A stretch of 64,000 nucleotides of DNA from Trochalopteron elliotii. Its lineage: Eukaryota > Chordata > Aves > Passeriformes > Leiothrichidae. Below are positions 12,751-25,700 of this stretch, in pieces (the stretch's first letter is position 1; each line of letters starts with the position of its first letter). A program made the translations under genes and the position numbers. The notes beneath the pieces were generated by a model. It did not search any database and was not told where the DNA came from. It worked only from the letters and a program-made list of their open reading frames with translations. Where the stretch lies: positions 1,969,004 to 2,033,003 of the forward strand of contig JANPWX010000106.1 in the NCBI GenBank assembly GCA_024734555.1. The letters run 5' to 3'.

Positions 12751-14205
12751 TCTCAACACCTAGAAACAGAGGCTGCACACGTCAGGGGGAAAAAAAAAAT
12801 CAGACACACCAGTAAAGACACTGAACTCCTCAGGGACTTGACTTGTGTGTGAACACTGGCAACTTTGGGGTTGAGTGTTCTCATCTTCCTCAGCCTGGCT
12901 CGAGTGAGAACACATGCTGATCCAGGAGTCAGATCCCAACGCAGTAAATGAATAGATGTTTCAGGCAAAAATATTAGAAATGGAAGACTTTGTTACGTGG
13001 AAGAGTCAAGGCAGGGTAGCTATATTTAACTTGCAGCTGCTGTGCACCTCTGCTCTTCTGCCAGCACAAAAAGCAGCAGCAGTCCTTTACCTTCAGCTAC
13101 AACCTACACAGATCTGCAGGTTTCAAGAAAAATTAATATTATGTTGAATAAAACACTGTTTGGTTCCTGGTGGGCTCAAGTGCTTTGACATTTGGACAAA
13201 TTCAGCGAGTTTTATTTACAGATGGAGGCTCTGGGTTCTGTTTCTGGCACTTGATCAGAGGGAGCAGGAGGAGAACAAGTGGCCTCGATGCCCAAACTGC
13301 ACTTGTGGGGGTAACAAACACTGGCCAATGTCAGAGCTGCCTGGCTGCAGAGAGCCAGAGGATCCTGTCCTGGGGCTGGGCTCCAGTGTCCACTGACTCC
13401 ACATGAAATTCACCCACAGAGCAGGAAATTAACTGGAAAAGCAAAACCACAATAAAACCCAGTGTGGTGGTGGTCATCACTGACACAAACAGAACCTCCT
13501 GGCCTCTGCAGCCACCCTGGAACACGTCCTGACCACAGCATCCCCACAGCCACAGAGCTTGGCTGTTGCTGCTGCCACTGATGGAGTCACAGGGATGAGG
13601 TTTACTGAAACTTTCTCCTTCCTCTCTTACACTCATCCCCTCTGCCCCTTCTTACTACAGTGGTGTCCAAAAGAAAGGCTGTCCCATCGCCTGAAGAACA
13701 ACTTCAAGATAAAACTAGCAACCTTAAATTTCATGGAGCACTTTTGCAGGGCTCAGTCCCTTCAATTAAAACCAAGAGAGACTGAAGCCAGAAAATTACA
13801 GAACGTGACAAATGCTGCACAAAACACTGAAGATCCCAGAAGGTATCAAATTTAGTGTTAAAGTAAAGAAACAATAGGGAAGTCCAAGACATTTCAGAGT
13901 GTAGTGAATCAAATTAAATTGCCTGAAATTCCACATGGAATACATTTGACAAATTTCTTTCCCCCTCTTCAGCTTTCTGTTTGAGATGAACTGTCGTCTG
14001 GCAGCTTCAAACGTCTGGCACAGCTTCAGCTTCAGTTTGCTGGGGCTGAATCCAAACACGAACCTGAACTTTACCAGTTCTGCTCTTTTTGTAAACATAC
14101 TTGCTGTGGCTGCCAAATGCTTTCCAAAAGCACACAAAACCCAGAATCCAAAAGGAAAATATTGTCTTGCCACAATAAAATTTGCATTTTACCACCTATG
14201 GGCAG

Positions 14206-14236
14206 CAGCCCGCATGCGGAGCCGGCAGTCGGGCTG
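14206..14236. promoter_or_regulatory. CpG-dense palindromic spot, possible NRF1-like site
   Basis: The perfect 10-bp palindrome CCGCATGCGG (14210-14219) sits inside a 7-bp inverted repeat, CAGCCCG at 14206-14212 and CGGGCTG at 14230-14236. The stretch has five CpGs in about 30 bp, in a window where CpG is scarce. The palindrome resembles the NRF1 motif GCGCATGCGC, differing at its outermost bases. Function is inferred only; it may be a chance cluster. Confidence 0.2.
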
Positions 14237-14388
14237 AGCCCACCTTGCCTTGCATTCCTCCCAGATTTTGAAAGGGAATGGTGAGCTGGGAGCTGAGGAG
14301 GGAGGGATGAGTCTCCCATGTACCCAGCATGAGCCCAGCTCCAGCCCCAGCAGTGCCAGTGCCACTTCTCCCCCCAGGGCTGCAGGGG

Positions 14389-14433
14389 CAACAAATAACA
14401 ATAACAATAATTATAATAATAATAATACAACAA
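14389..14433. repeat. (AAT)n / (AAC)n microsatellite
   Basis: ACAAATAACAATAACAATAA is followed by TTATAATAATAATAATACAA, a trinucleotide repeat mixing AAT and AAC units. Confidence 0.9.
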
Positions 14434-15600
14434 TTAGCAGTAGGATTGCTCAGATGTGCTGGGTAAGACAAGCAGTAAAATGTCATTAAACACGTGTCAC
14501 TGATAGCGAAGGCTCTGGTTTAGATTCCCCCAGTGAGTAGTCTCAGAACAAATTCATTTCAAGGTAGGGAACTTCAGCAGCGGAAGAGATGGATATAAAG
14601 AGAGTTATGATCAAATTGCTCCTGAGAGCAGATAGCATCAGCCTGGATATATCAGCTTTTTTTTTTTTCCATTTTGCTTTTAAAACATACTTGGTTTAAA
14701 ACACATGTGCTGCTTTGATGCGATTCTTCAGCAGCATCCTGCTACCTGCCTGGACTCCCTCTTAAAAACTCTTTCTTTCTCCATTTTAAACCTTCTAAAA
14801 CACCCAAGCTCCACAAACTGTCCAACTGCAGACAGCTGAACTGAGCCCACCTTTAGGCTGGAGAGCAGCAAATGACAGAAGTGTCTGAAGTTCTGGCACA
14901 TGACACAAAGGCAAACAGCTGCTGCTAGAAAAGCATATTTTACTGTCCACAAAGTCTCAGCCTCACCTCTGAAGCCACATGGAGTTCCACCACTGCCCAA
15001 AATAGACAACATCTGGTTCATACAAACACTGATTTATTGCTTGTCTTCACTCCCCTTGGGTTTTAATTATGAGTAGATCTTGTAACTATTATATTTGTAT
15101 TTGTTTTATCCACCTAGATATTTTTCTACACTATTAACTACAAACTGAAAGCTCTTTCTAAAAATAGTACAAAAACATACTTAAAATATGCATATGGCCT
15201 TTATTAAGGAAATCCCGATAATGAATTTTCAGATGAAGTAAAAGCACCACTGAAACCACTGATTAGCACCTGCACCTGATTTCATGAACAGTATGAGATT
15301 AAGAAGTTTCTTTTTATAACAATAAACTCCCAAAGAAAATAAGAGTATAAAGCTGACTGCTGCTCTTAATGCAAACCAGTGTGGGGACAGGTAAAAATCC
15401 CTCATTACTGAAGCTCTCCCACTACCCCCAGGGGCTCCTTGGGGGTGTTGAGCCAGTTCCAGTGGTCAGGTGTCCTCATTTTAAAGCACCTCCATGGGGT
15501 GGCACTTCCTCAGCAGATGGGACAGATGCATACTGCACCTGAAGAATAAAACACTGTTTATCCCCTGGGTAAGTTTTTTTGGCTAAATTTTCTACTGATT

Positions 15601-15633
15601 TTTTTGTTTGTTTGGTTGTTGTTGTTGTTTTTC
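15601..15633. repeat. (TTTG)n / (TTG)n microsatellite
   Basis: TTTTTGTTTGTTTGGTTGTT continues with GTTGTTGTTTTTC, a low-complexity tract on the plus strand. Read on the minus strand it is CAA/CAAA-rich. Confidence 0.85.
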
Positions 15634-16660
15634 TGATAAAATTCTTGATCTTTCTGGGAAGAAGTTGATTCAGAAATGACTTTTTAATTTCTACAGCTGA
15701 GCAACTACCACCACAATATAAAGTGCAATAAATAAAAAAAAAAAACCACTTGCAAAGTTCGGATTTCTCTGCCTCCACATCACCCATCAAAACTAATTTT
15801 GTACAAAAAGTAAGAAAAAGATGTGAGAAACCTGACCAACCTTTCTCCCCAGCTTACAAAAAGGCTGGAAACTATTTCTGGGAATGTCCTAATGTTTCTA
15901 TTGAATGACTGAGGCCTCTGAAAATGTTTAGTGGTCCTACACGGGCCCTTCAGGAGGAGCAGCAGATGTCATCTCTGCCAGCCCAGCACAGCCACTGGGC
16001 AGCTCAGGTCCAAGCATTTAGGCAGAATCCTCTCCTACTCACAGCACAGAAGTTTTGGGAATATGATGAAAACCAGAAATTGCCCCAGATGTCTGAACTG
16101 TTGAAATTGGAAGGCAACAAGGGCCAATAGCTGCGTTTTCCCTCCCCCAGTGTCAGCACAGAGCACAACTCGTGTGCTGAACCATCTGCAGACCAAAAAC
16201 CCCTCCAGGTAGAGCAATAGGAATGCAAGAAATATCTTGGCTCCATATCTGTTTTTTAATTAAAAAGTTTTGCATGTAAACAGATACCTTCTCTTCATCC
16301 AAATCCACACTGACATCCACTACTTATCATTCTGAGGCGACTGCTAGGGGAAACATGATTAAAAAATACTATATTCCATGGAAGTGATCTCAGAACTGCC
16401 CGTCATCGGGCTGTCTGCTCCCCTTTCACACCAGCTCAACCGTGAGAGCTTTAAGCTGAAAACAAAGAAGTCAGGCCATTTGAAGAGATAAAAGTCAGTT
16501 ATGAGGGCTGTAATTTTATTTTTTATTTACTGACTGATGGGTTGAAAAAGGAACATTGACTGGCTGGTGCCTTTTAAAGGTTAAACAAATGCGATGAATG
16601 GTATCGAAGGAAGTCCTACCAAACCTCCATCCCCACTTTTTTTATGAACTACACAGGTAT

Positions 16661-16745
16661 CAGGGCTGGGCTGGATGGGGTTTTCTGAGCAAGCTGGGAG
16701 GCGTCTCTGTTCAGGGAAGTGGGATTAGAATGAGGTGACCTTGAA
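16661..16745 (+). mobile_element. CR1 LINE, diverged 3' end fragment
   Basis: CAGGGCTGGGCTGGATGGGG, then TTTTCTGAGCAAGCTGGGAG and GCGTCTCTGTTCAGGGAAGT, follow the CR1 order GGCC.GGTTGGATGGGGCTTTGAGCAACCTGG...GGTGTCCCTGCCCATGG. A degenerate TTAGAATGAGGTGACCTT follows in the position of the TTGGACTAGATGATCTT core. The tail repeat is not visible. It is an old plus-strand copy. Confidence 0.72.
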
Positions 16746-19700
16746 AACCCCTGTGCAGATGTGAGGGGCACAGCTGGCACCGACCCCACGAGGACACAGC
16801 AGTGGCTCTTGTGTCCTGTCACCAACACAGGGAGCAGCACTTCAACACTTTGCAGTCACACATTTGCAGTTTTTTCCAGAGCAGGCCTCACTAAGGACTG
16901 TCAGCTACCACTGTCAGTGATGTCTAGCTCAGTGTAAACGCTTCGTTAGGAACGTGATGAAATTACACCCTCAGGTTTATTCTAAATACTAAGATAAGTC
17001 TTGGCACAGAACAAGGATGCTCTCATTTGTACTACAGTGCTATGACCACAAGTTTTAATTTTTTACTATTTAATTATTCATCCTTGATCAGGTCTCAATT
17101 TAAGCTAATATGCAAAGACGAGGGAGAATGGGCACTTGTTTATCTCAGTTTTTTCCAATTAATTCAAGTTGTTCAGTAATCACACTACTTTTCTACAATG
17201 TGATAAGGAAGAAAAAAATGACCAGCAACCATCCAAAGAACAAAAAAAATTCCCTTTATATAAAAAGTTGGATATTCTACAAAATTTACTTGCATGAATA
17301 GACTCTAATAAACCAATTAAAATACTCATTTATAGAGATGGCTCATATTATTGACTCAGCCTACAAGGGAGATTTTTCTTCTTTTTTGCCTTTAATGTCT
17401 ACAATATTACCAGTGAATTGACCTCGTAAAAGATTATATGATGGGAGACTGGCACAGGTTTCCTGAAACTGTCCTGGAAATATGAAATTGTTCTAAATTT
17501 CCCTCTTGTTCCATGTGGGCAGTGGCAATAAATGGTACATCAAACAGCAATTTCACGTCTATGAACTGGTGCTATACCTGAATTAATCAAAACCAAAGCT
17601 TCCAACCCCCCAAATGTCTGCTAAAGTTAACCATCTACCACCTTTTTTGGACGGAAAACTTGGGAAAAGTTGAAGTAAGAAACAAAAATATTATTCAGTC
17701 CATAATTCATACTGTTTTAATGGTATTTCTGACCTTTAAAGCAAAAAGCATGAATAGCTCATCCAGACCATTGGGCAAATGGAAAAAGTAACAAGAAAAG
17801 CCAGCAAAGAGAAACTACCCACAAGGAATCCTCTGCAGCTCCAATACAGCAACATTTCTACTCCATGAAAAATAAAATGCCATCAAAACTTTACCAGCCA
17901 CTCTCAACCCATCTCAAAATTAGGTCATTACACAGAAGAGGGGACAGACATTGAGCTCCACTGAACCCCAACCAGACACACCAATCCTGACCCGTATCTG
18001 TTACCTTAAGATTTTCCTGGATGTTTATTAAAAAATCAAACAAAAATCAGCAAATCTTTTTGTTGCACCTGCTTGCTACAGGCAAGTCCTTTGTCTTGTG
18101 GATGTACTTCCCAAAACACCGTGGATGTTGATCCCAGGTGGTGCAGATGAGGTCCTGGCAGTGCCCCAGGAGCCTCCAGCAGTGCCCAGGGATGGAGGCT
18201 GGGATGGGTTCAGTGCTGACACACTCCCTCTGTGTGTACGTGGCCAGGACACCTGCCTGGCACCCACCTGCAGCTCCCTCTGCTTGAAAACCACTCCCTT
18301 CCTCCAGCACCAAAGGGACTGAAGCTGTGAAATGGAATGGTACAGGGGAGCAATGCAGCCATCTGGGCAAGATCCACCCAACCAGCAGCTTCAGAATGAA
18401 AAACACAGGCTGTCTCGTTAAAAAAACACTGTCCTCTGCTTAGGCAGCCATTTGGGTACCTGTGCCACACAATGCCCCTGAGGGGGGGAATATGAAAACT
18501 CTTGAGGGGTCCAAACCCAGAGGATCAGACCTCTCTGAGTTTCTTTGGGACTCAGCGCCAAGGTGATTTAATGCAGAGAGGCATCCTTGATCCAGTTGTC
18601 TGAAAAGTGTTTTTTGTATTTTAATAATACATATTATACATATAATATTTTTGTATTTTAATAATACAAGAACAACAAACAATAAGGTGTCCACTGTATT
18701 GGAGGAAACTGGACCAAAGCAGTAACAAGGGACAGAAAGCCCAGTCTTGGTCAGACAGGGGTACTTAAGCACCCCAGGGTGGGTGGGGAGTTAAGGTGGG
18801 GTCTGAGGCAAGGGTCCAGTAGGGGAGAATGATAAGAAATATTAAAATTCCTGCACCAAAAATTAACCTATGGTAATACAGAGAACAAGGAACTTTCTGG
18901 TAACAATTTGCATAGAGAGCATGTGAATCAGCCTTTTGCTTATGGCACTGAGAACGAGTGGCATTTCCCAAGGCATTTTTCCAGGCTTCTCTTCTTCCCT
19001 TGGGGAAACTGCCCTCTACAGGGATGTCATATTCACTCCCCACCCTGTTACTTCTGGATGCTTAAGGAGCAAAGGGCCAATAATATCCTGCTCAGCCCTG
19101 CTCAGTTAGTGCAGGAGGAATCAGTGAGCGACGGCTCTGCCACTCACTCCCCACACCTCATCCTCATGTGGCACTGCTGCTTCCTGGCAGTGATTGATGA
19201 CTTGCACCAAGCTCCTGCCACCAGGAACCAAATGGGTTTTTCTTCATGAGCTGCCCGTTATCACGCAAACTTTATGAGCTTTCAGGGTAGGAGGCTTATC
19301 CTCTGGAACAGACTTTGCCGTCTGAAACACCTCCTCCTTTCTCCTGTGATTTACTGTTCATTTATCTTTACTGGAAAGCTGGTGTACAGGCTGGTGTACA
19401 GAGACATCTGAGGCTCTCATTTCTGGAAAAGCCAGACATGGAAACCCAAAAAAGGAGAAGGCAACACTCCCACCAGCATATTAGCTGGTTTAGGACCACA
19501 GTTAATGGCTTGTCAATAATACGTAATTTCACATTAAATTTCATTTACATTTAAGTCACAGTGACTGAGCAGTGGTGCACATATCCATCAACCAGTTTCT
19601 GGTGCCCGCCAATAATTAACAGCCTCTGTTAACCCGATGGGCATGTTTTCCAAATCCAGATTTGACATCCACCAGGCAGACTGGCTCTCCAGACAGTATT

Positions 19701-22700
19701 TCCACAAAAACTGATTCACACCTGAAACTCAGCACAGGCAGCCATTCCTTCAGTGATGGTTTAGTTCCTTTCCAAAAGTCACCTCTCAATTTCTGGGCAC
19801 AGGAAAACACTTTGGTTTTGATTTGAAAGGGAGCTTCAAAATGAGCAGCGCCAAGTACCTCAGACAAGGCAGGAAATCAACTAAAAGATTAATGACTTTT
19901 ATTCACCTACTACTCAGCACTCCACAGAACAGCCACAGAAAGCACTTGTGCCCTCTCCAGCCTTTCATCCCAATGCTTGGTTTTGACTGCCTTGAAAATC
20001 TTGATTCCACTGGACATTATTCACTGTCTGGATTTAAAGGGGAGACAGAAGGACGAAGGTCCTGGGCTGGTCTAAACTGTACTTGTTATGGACTCACATC
20101 ACTTGGCAAGAAAAGCATCACTTCATCTTTTGAAACTCTATCTGGTCTACCAGAGAACAGAGAAGAGCCAACCCAGCCCTGGCTGATTCAGGGCCACTCT
20201 AAACCATGAGCATCCAGAGGGCTCACAGGCAACTACTCTGCAGCCTCCTAAGCAGGGTTTATCTCCATTAGTTTGGAATTTAGGCCATTTTTCTGGCACT
20301 GTTCATCTGGCAAATGAGGGCCAAAGGATGATCAAGTCTACGAAGAATACTCCAGGGTGAGCAAAGGACAAAGAGGTAACCCTGCTGTAACATCCTGCTT
20401 GCTCCAAGCCTTCACACTGAAGCTACACAGCATTCAGTGATTTATTCTGCCTAGTTCTACCTAGATAACTAAAACATTCTCTTCTGTCTTAGCAGAAAGG
20501 CAGGGTGTGGGTACACAAGGTCAAATCATGCCTGTTTACACCACCTTTTAATTTAGCTGGTTTGAACTGAAAGGTTTGCTCTAGAGATGAATTACTCCTT
20601 AAGAGCTTTCTTTAAAGCAATGAATTTTTAAAAATTTTGAAAAGCTTAAGACCTCCTAATACATGTGACTACTTTGCTGTGCTTCTGCCCTGGAAAAAAA
20701 ATAATTATTGAAGCAACAAAACTCTGTTTCTTCTAGTAATGAACAGTAAAAGCTTGTCTGGGGGAAAAAACAGTGATTAGATTGTGAATGCGTGCTACTT
20801 CCAAATGTAAAGCCATTTTGCTTGAGACAATATTAAAATGCTAAGATGCAATGTTTGATCATTAATTTTGCCTAACACTACACATTAGTGTTGCTGCAGT
20901 CTTGGATTTTTTTCTTCTCCCCTGGTTTTAGACAGCCTTAATCAAGCTTACAGCTGATCCTAATTGCTGAATCCTCTCACTCTCCACCTTCCCTAAAATG
21001 CTCGGGGCAAAAGAAATAGCGAAGATTAATGACGGACGTGTAATTAGAAGAAAATGTAAAGATCTCGTGTTAATCATTCAGAAATAATTTGATAAATACG
21101 AAATCCTGAAGAGCTCTCGGAGTAAAAGATGATGGAAGGAGTGCTGTGGCACGAAAGGCTGAGCACATTTGTACGTGCCACACTCCGTGCCTCTGGAAGG
21201 AGGGAGCTCACGCCCGGGTGTGTGGGAATGCAAGGGAGGCTTCAGGAACATAATGGGATTCAGCATGGAAGACCATCTGTTTTAATTGAGCAAGCTTATT
21301 CGTGCAATGCTTTGCTCCACTAATCTTGTTTAGATTAATGTTAATGTTCTATTAAAAGGTAGTTTATCATCCCACAATACTGAGTTAAAGCCATCCCACC
21401 CATGGCAATGTTCTCAGCTCTCGTGGAGGCACGGAGCTCCCTCATTACCAGGCTATTGATCATTTACAGCACAACCATGAGGCTGGGAACCTTGCTTAGA
21501 AATAACCAGAGGTCTTTTGTCCAGTGAGGGCACAGGCACAGACAAACAGATTTTCTTCAATTAATTTAAAATACCAAAGACCACAGTCCTCAAAATAATT
21601 CTCAATTATGCTTCTGTATAACTACAGGAATGGTACTTCGGCTAAAAACACCTTCCAGGCTGTAAAAGAGAAGTGTCAAACTGGGATGGGTTTCTCTCAG
21701 TTTCTTTTCTTCCTGTGACACGTCTTCTCCCCATAACCCTTGGTCTGTCCTTGGTGTTTGCTTTTAATGAGAAAGCAGGAAGCTCAGTGCTAGCTGGAAG
21801 CTCACCTATCATTAAAAATGCAGACACAGGGCAAGACAAAAATGTGTAGCAAAGCACCTTTTGTACATGGATCTAAAAATCTCAAGCTGTAGGAAAGTAT
21901 TATTATATCCTGAAGTTTTGTTGGTTGTTTATTTCAAATATGGCAGAATCTGAAAATGAGCTCTTGTATCCTCCATGCTTGGAGAATAATGCACCTAAGT
22001 GTTTTGCTTATTATTTTAGAGTTTTATTTTTTAAAACAGAAGCACATGCCAGCCAAGAAATGAATCATTGTTCTGGGCTTGGGTTCTGGAGCAGCAAAAT
22101 GTATTACAATCTACTATATTTAAAATGTTTATTTTGTACAGCTCCTACTTCTCTGGTGTCTGTAACTGCAGCTGCTCAATAGCACTGCAGCACAAATCAT
22201 GAAATAAAAGAAGCAACAATTGCAGCCCATACCCCTCCTTCCCAAATTTCAAGTATGGCTTGAAAGAGTCCACTTAAAATTTTTATTTCCTAAGGGAACA
22301 TTTTATAATTACATTTTGGACATAAGAACAAGGAAGATGAAGGATACCAAGAGAAGATGAAATATATTTGAAGAAATTTTTCACATGCCATTCTAAAAAC
22401 AATAATCTCACAAAGCAATAATTCAAGGGAGATTTCCTCCCTGAACACCCAAACATGTCAGCCATTAATTACAACTCAGAAAAGCTTTTCTGTGATACAA
22501 AAGCATCACCATTCCTTCTCTGCAAAATTGGGAATCTGAGAAGAAGAAAAGTTTAATGGCTCATCCAAAAAAACCCCAGCTGACAAACTGCAAAATACTG
22601 CAAGCAGCATCAGATCCTTCTTCTCACACTGGCTGTAGGGATGTCAGCAGCTCCCCACTTTAGCCTAGGGTAGGTTTTAAGTCTCTCAGTAAAACTAAAC

Positions 22701-25700
22701 CTGAAATTAGCCCAAGCACTGAATTTTGAAAATCCCACCTGAGCAGGCTCCCAAGTACATGAATTATATCAGACACAAAGGCAATGTCTCATTAAAAGAA
22801 CCACACTCTGAGATGAAGCCCCCTCTGATTGGTGCACTCCAGTGAAAACAGGGCTGGCTGAGGACACGTGTACAAGCCACAATTTTTCATGGGACTGTTG
22901 GAAGAGACTTAAATGAACCCCTTAATTTGCAGAGTGGAATTGCTAATGTTTCCCTTGGAAAGACAAGACGCATTTCTACCTCTAACGAGCGATATCCATC
23001 CACAGCTAACGAGCCTCACAACCTCTGCGAGCACTGACAACTTCACATGGGAGGCACACGAGCCAGAGATTACACTGGGAAAGTTGATACTGCTCAGGGT
23101 TAGACATCACTGATTTCCTGAGTGCTTGTCAAGCACCCATTCGATGCTCCAGGCTGTGTCCAACAGAAATTAGAAGTGACAAAATAAAATACCCAGACAT
23201 CTCTGCCCCCCATCTGTTTTCAATGTTTTTTTGTCCTTTCCAAACAACTTCCTGTGTTGAGCTCCATCTCCCCAGCCTGGCTGTGCCCCACAGAACCATC
23301 CTTTTTGCAGGACAACTCTGGAGCAGGAATGCAAGGGGTTTGCCTCACTAGTGCCTTGTTTTTAGGGCATTTGCTACATTTTGGGGGCAGCTGCCCTGGG
23401 GTGGAATGGAGAGCAGCTGGGGTCTCTATTGCACAAGGCCCTGCATGCAGTTCTGAGGCTGCCTCCAAGCACTGACCCGAAGGGAAATGGGAGAGGCAGG
23501 CAGACACTGTAAGAAGGCTGAGGCAGAGTGAAATTGCATGGGAAGTGTGAAAGTGCAACACCCAGAGTCACAGACAGCAGGAAATTCCATACTCTACTGT
23601 ATTCCATCATCAGCTGTATCCAGCACTGTCGTGTTCCATCAGTTTTATCTCGAGGCAGAAGTTACACTGGGAAGTGCAGCCTCAGTGTGGACCTGCCTGT
23701 CCTGCTGGGCTCTGTGGGAGAGCAGAAATCACACAATCCATGTAAAACCTGCCTCTGCACCTTCTCTTCAATTTCCTGGCTACTTCCCACATTTCTGTGT
23801 ACAGAGGGGAGGGAAAGATGCTCCACCAGCATCTTTTGGGGTCACTCCTCTCCAGTGACAATGCTGAACGAGGTGCCTGTGGGTGGAGCAGCAGAGTGCC
23901 TGCACTGACATAGAAGGCATAAACCTAAAAACCTCCTTTGGTCAATAATGCAAAGCAGAACATGACTGGCATTTTCTCCCTAAGAAACACATTCAGGAAC
24001 CTGTGCCTAAGCTGCACGGGCTGTCAGCCAAGGCTCTGTATCTACACATGACAAATTATGAATTCATCCATTGTTTGAAAGTTTTGAATTCACTGTTGGT
24101 GGTAAACTTTTTACTAGAACACACAGATGGTCCTGCCTGATCTTGTTAATGAAAAACTCTCACACAGCTACAAAAACAGACGTGATCATCTGTTTTTCAA
24201 CATTCTGAAAAAAATCTACAGAGGTGTAAGGTGCTATACAAATGAGAATAATTAGCTTGTGCCATCTGTGGACATTAAAAAAACCCAGTGTGTCTGTATT
24301 CCTGTGTTTTATAATGATAAGCATTATGTCTTCAGCAAAGTACATACTTAATAACTTTTCAATTTATTGTGACCTTCTGCTCCAATTTACTTAAGGAACT
24401 ATAATACTAGCTGTGCCTCACACCTCTTTCACCTTATAATTAGCAAGTAATAAAAAATGCTATTAAAAAGTAATAAGTCTGAAGCTCTCTGACAACTCAC
24501 TGATTAATTCTTAAGATTTTGAAGTATGTTGGAACATACTTAGCTAAAACATCAATTTCCCCCAGTTTTCAGCCCTGCTAACGAGTGCTGGTGCATGATC
24601 GAGTCTCACAGCTCACCCATAAGTGATGGCAGTAGGAACTGTACCCCTCAGTGTTATATCTGATGGGGCCACACTTGCCAGGTATTTCTAATCCAAATTT
24701 AGTGGTGAGCTGAGCTTTGTCCTTGCACATGCAGTGCTGCATGCCCGGGCTCTCAGGCTGCAGCAGCCTGGGAGTGGATGACCTTAGCATCCAACAAGGA
24801 ACAGCCAACACAGATGAGCGTCTTAGAGGGAAAACAGGAAAAATGATCAGCATCCAGGACTGAATTTCTCACCTGATTTTGTATAACATCCCCTGGAGGC
24901 ATTTAAACATGCTGAGGGTGCAGAACTTCTGTCCCTCAGCCTCCATAAAAATGAGAAGTGACTAGGCAGACTGGTCTTGCAGGCTGTCCTTGCTTGTTTT
25001 CACAGCACTCCCACGGCACGGGGAGAGATTTGTCATTATTGCTGCAAAAGGGTCATTTGCACTCAGAATGAAAAGCAGGTTAAACAGCCCTGCACAAACT
25101 TGGGTAAGAAAGAGGAAACCCAGCCAGGAGGGCTGAGAGTGGAGCCCACATTACAGAGATATTTGCAGGACACAAGGACCAGAAACACTCAGATAAGCTG
25201 CTCCCCCAAGTTCCTTCCCGTGTCTCCCACAGCAGGCACTGGTGTGAAATATCCTCCATGTGCCATCCAGCTCCTCTCTCTGAGTCCTGTACTCTTCTTT
25301 CAATGGGTTTCATTTCATATTAAATGAAAGCAAAAAATGTTCAGTGGACAACTGCTGGTTCCACGGAGTGCTGAGAGCTGGAATGCTGTTGCCTCAGTGC
25401 TGCCACTGCCATTTCTAGTGCCCTTCCACTCATGGACTGCTCTTGTATTACTCCCACAAATAAAAAAGCAGCCAGCTTTCAGCCTCCCAGCTTCTAGGGA
25501 AACCTAGGACCTTTCTCAACAGAGCTCCAAAACAGACCTGAGCAGCAGGTCAGCAAATGCTATGTTTTGTTTATTATTTAATGGTTTATCATTACTTTGT
25601 TAGATGCTGGTAGCAAACCCCAAGATACAGTGCCAGATCCAGGCTGTGCCCCGAACGCCTGACACCTAGAGAAGATTAAAGATACAAAACACATCCTGTG

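Larger units (their letters stand above)
8726..16660 (-). other. CDH4: CDH4 intron 2, segment 2
   Basis: This is unique intronic DNA with low repeat content. It contains an (AAAC)n block at 12.72 kb, an (AAT)n block at 14.4 kb, a CpG-dense palindromic spot at 14.2 kb, a TTTG/TTG tract at 15.6 kb and poly-T runs near 10.74 and 14.66 kb. The AT-rich stretch 15.17-15.30 kb (TATGCATATG, CCGATAATGAATTTTCAGA) looks like possible conserved noncoding DNA. The longest open frames (about 100-132 codons) show no domain signature. No exon is recognised. Confidence 0.7.

Noticed and set aside
22880..22920. Possible CR1 fragment (ACTGTTGGAAGAGACTTAAA)
   Set aside because: Only one short block resembles CR1; flanks do not follow the consensus.
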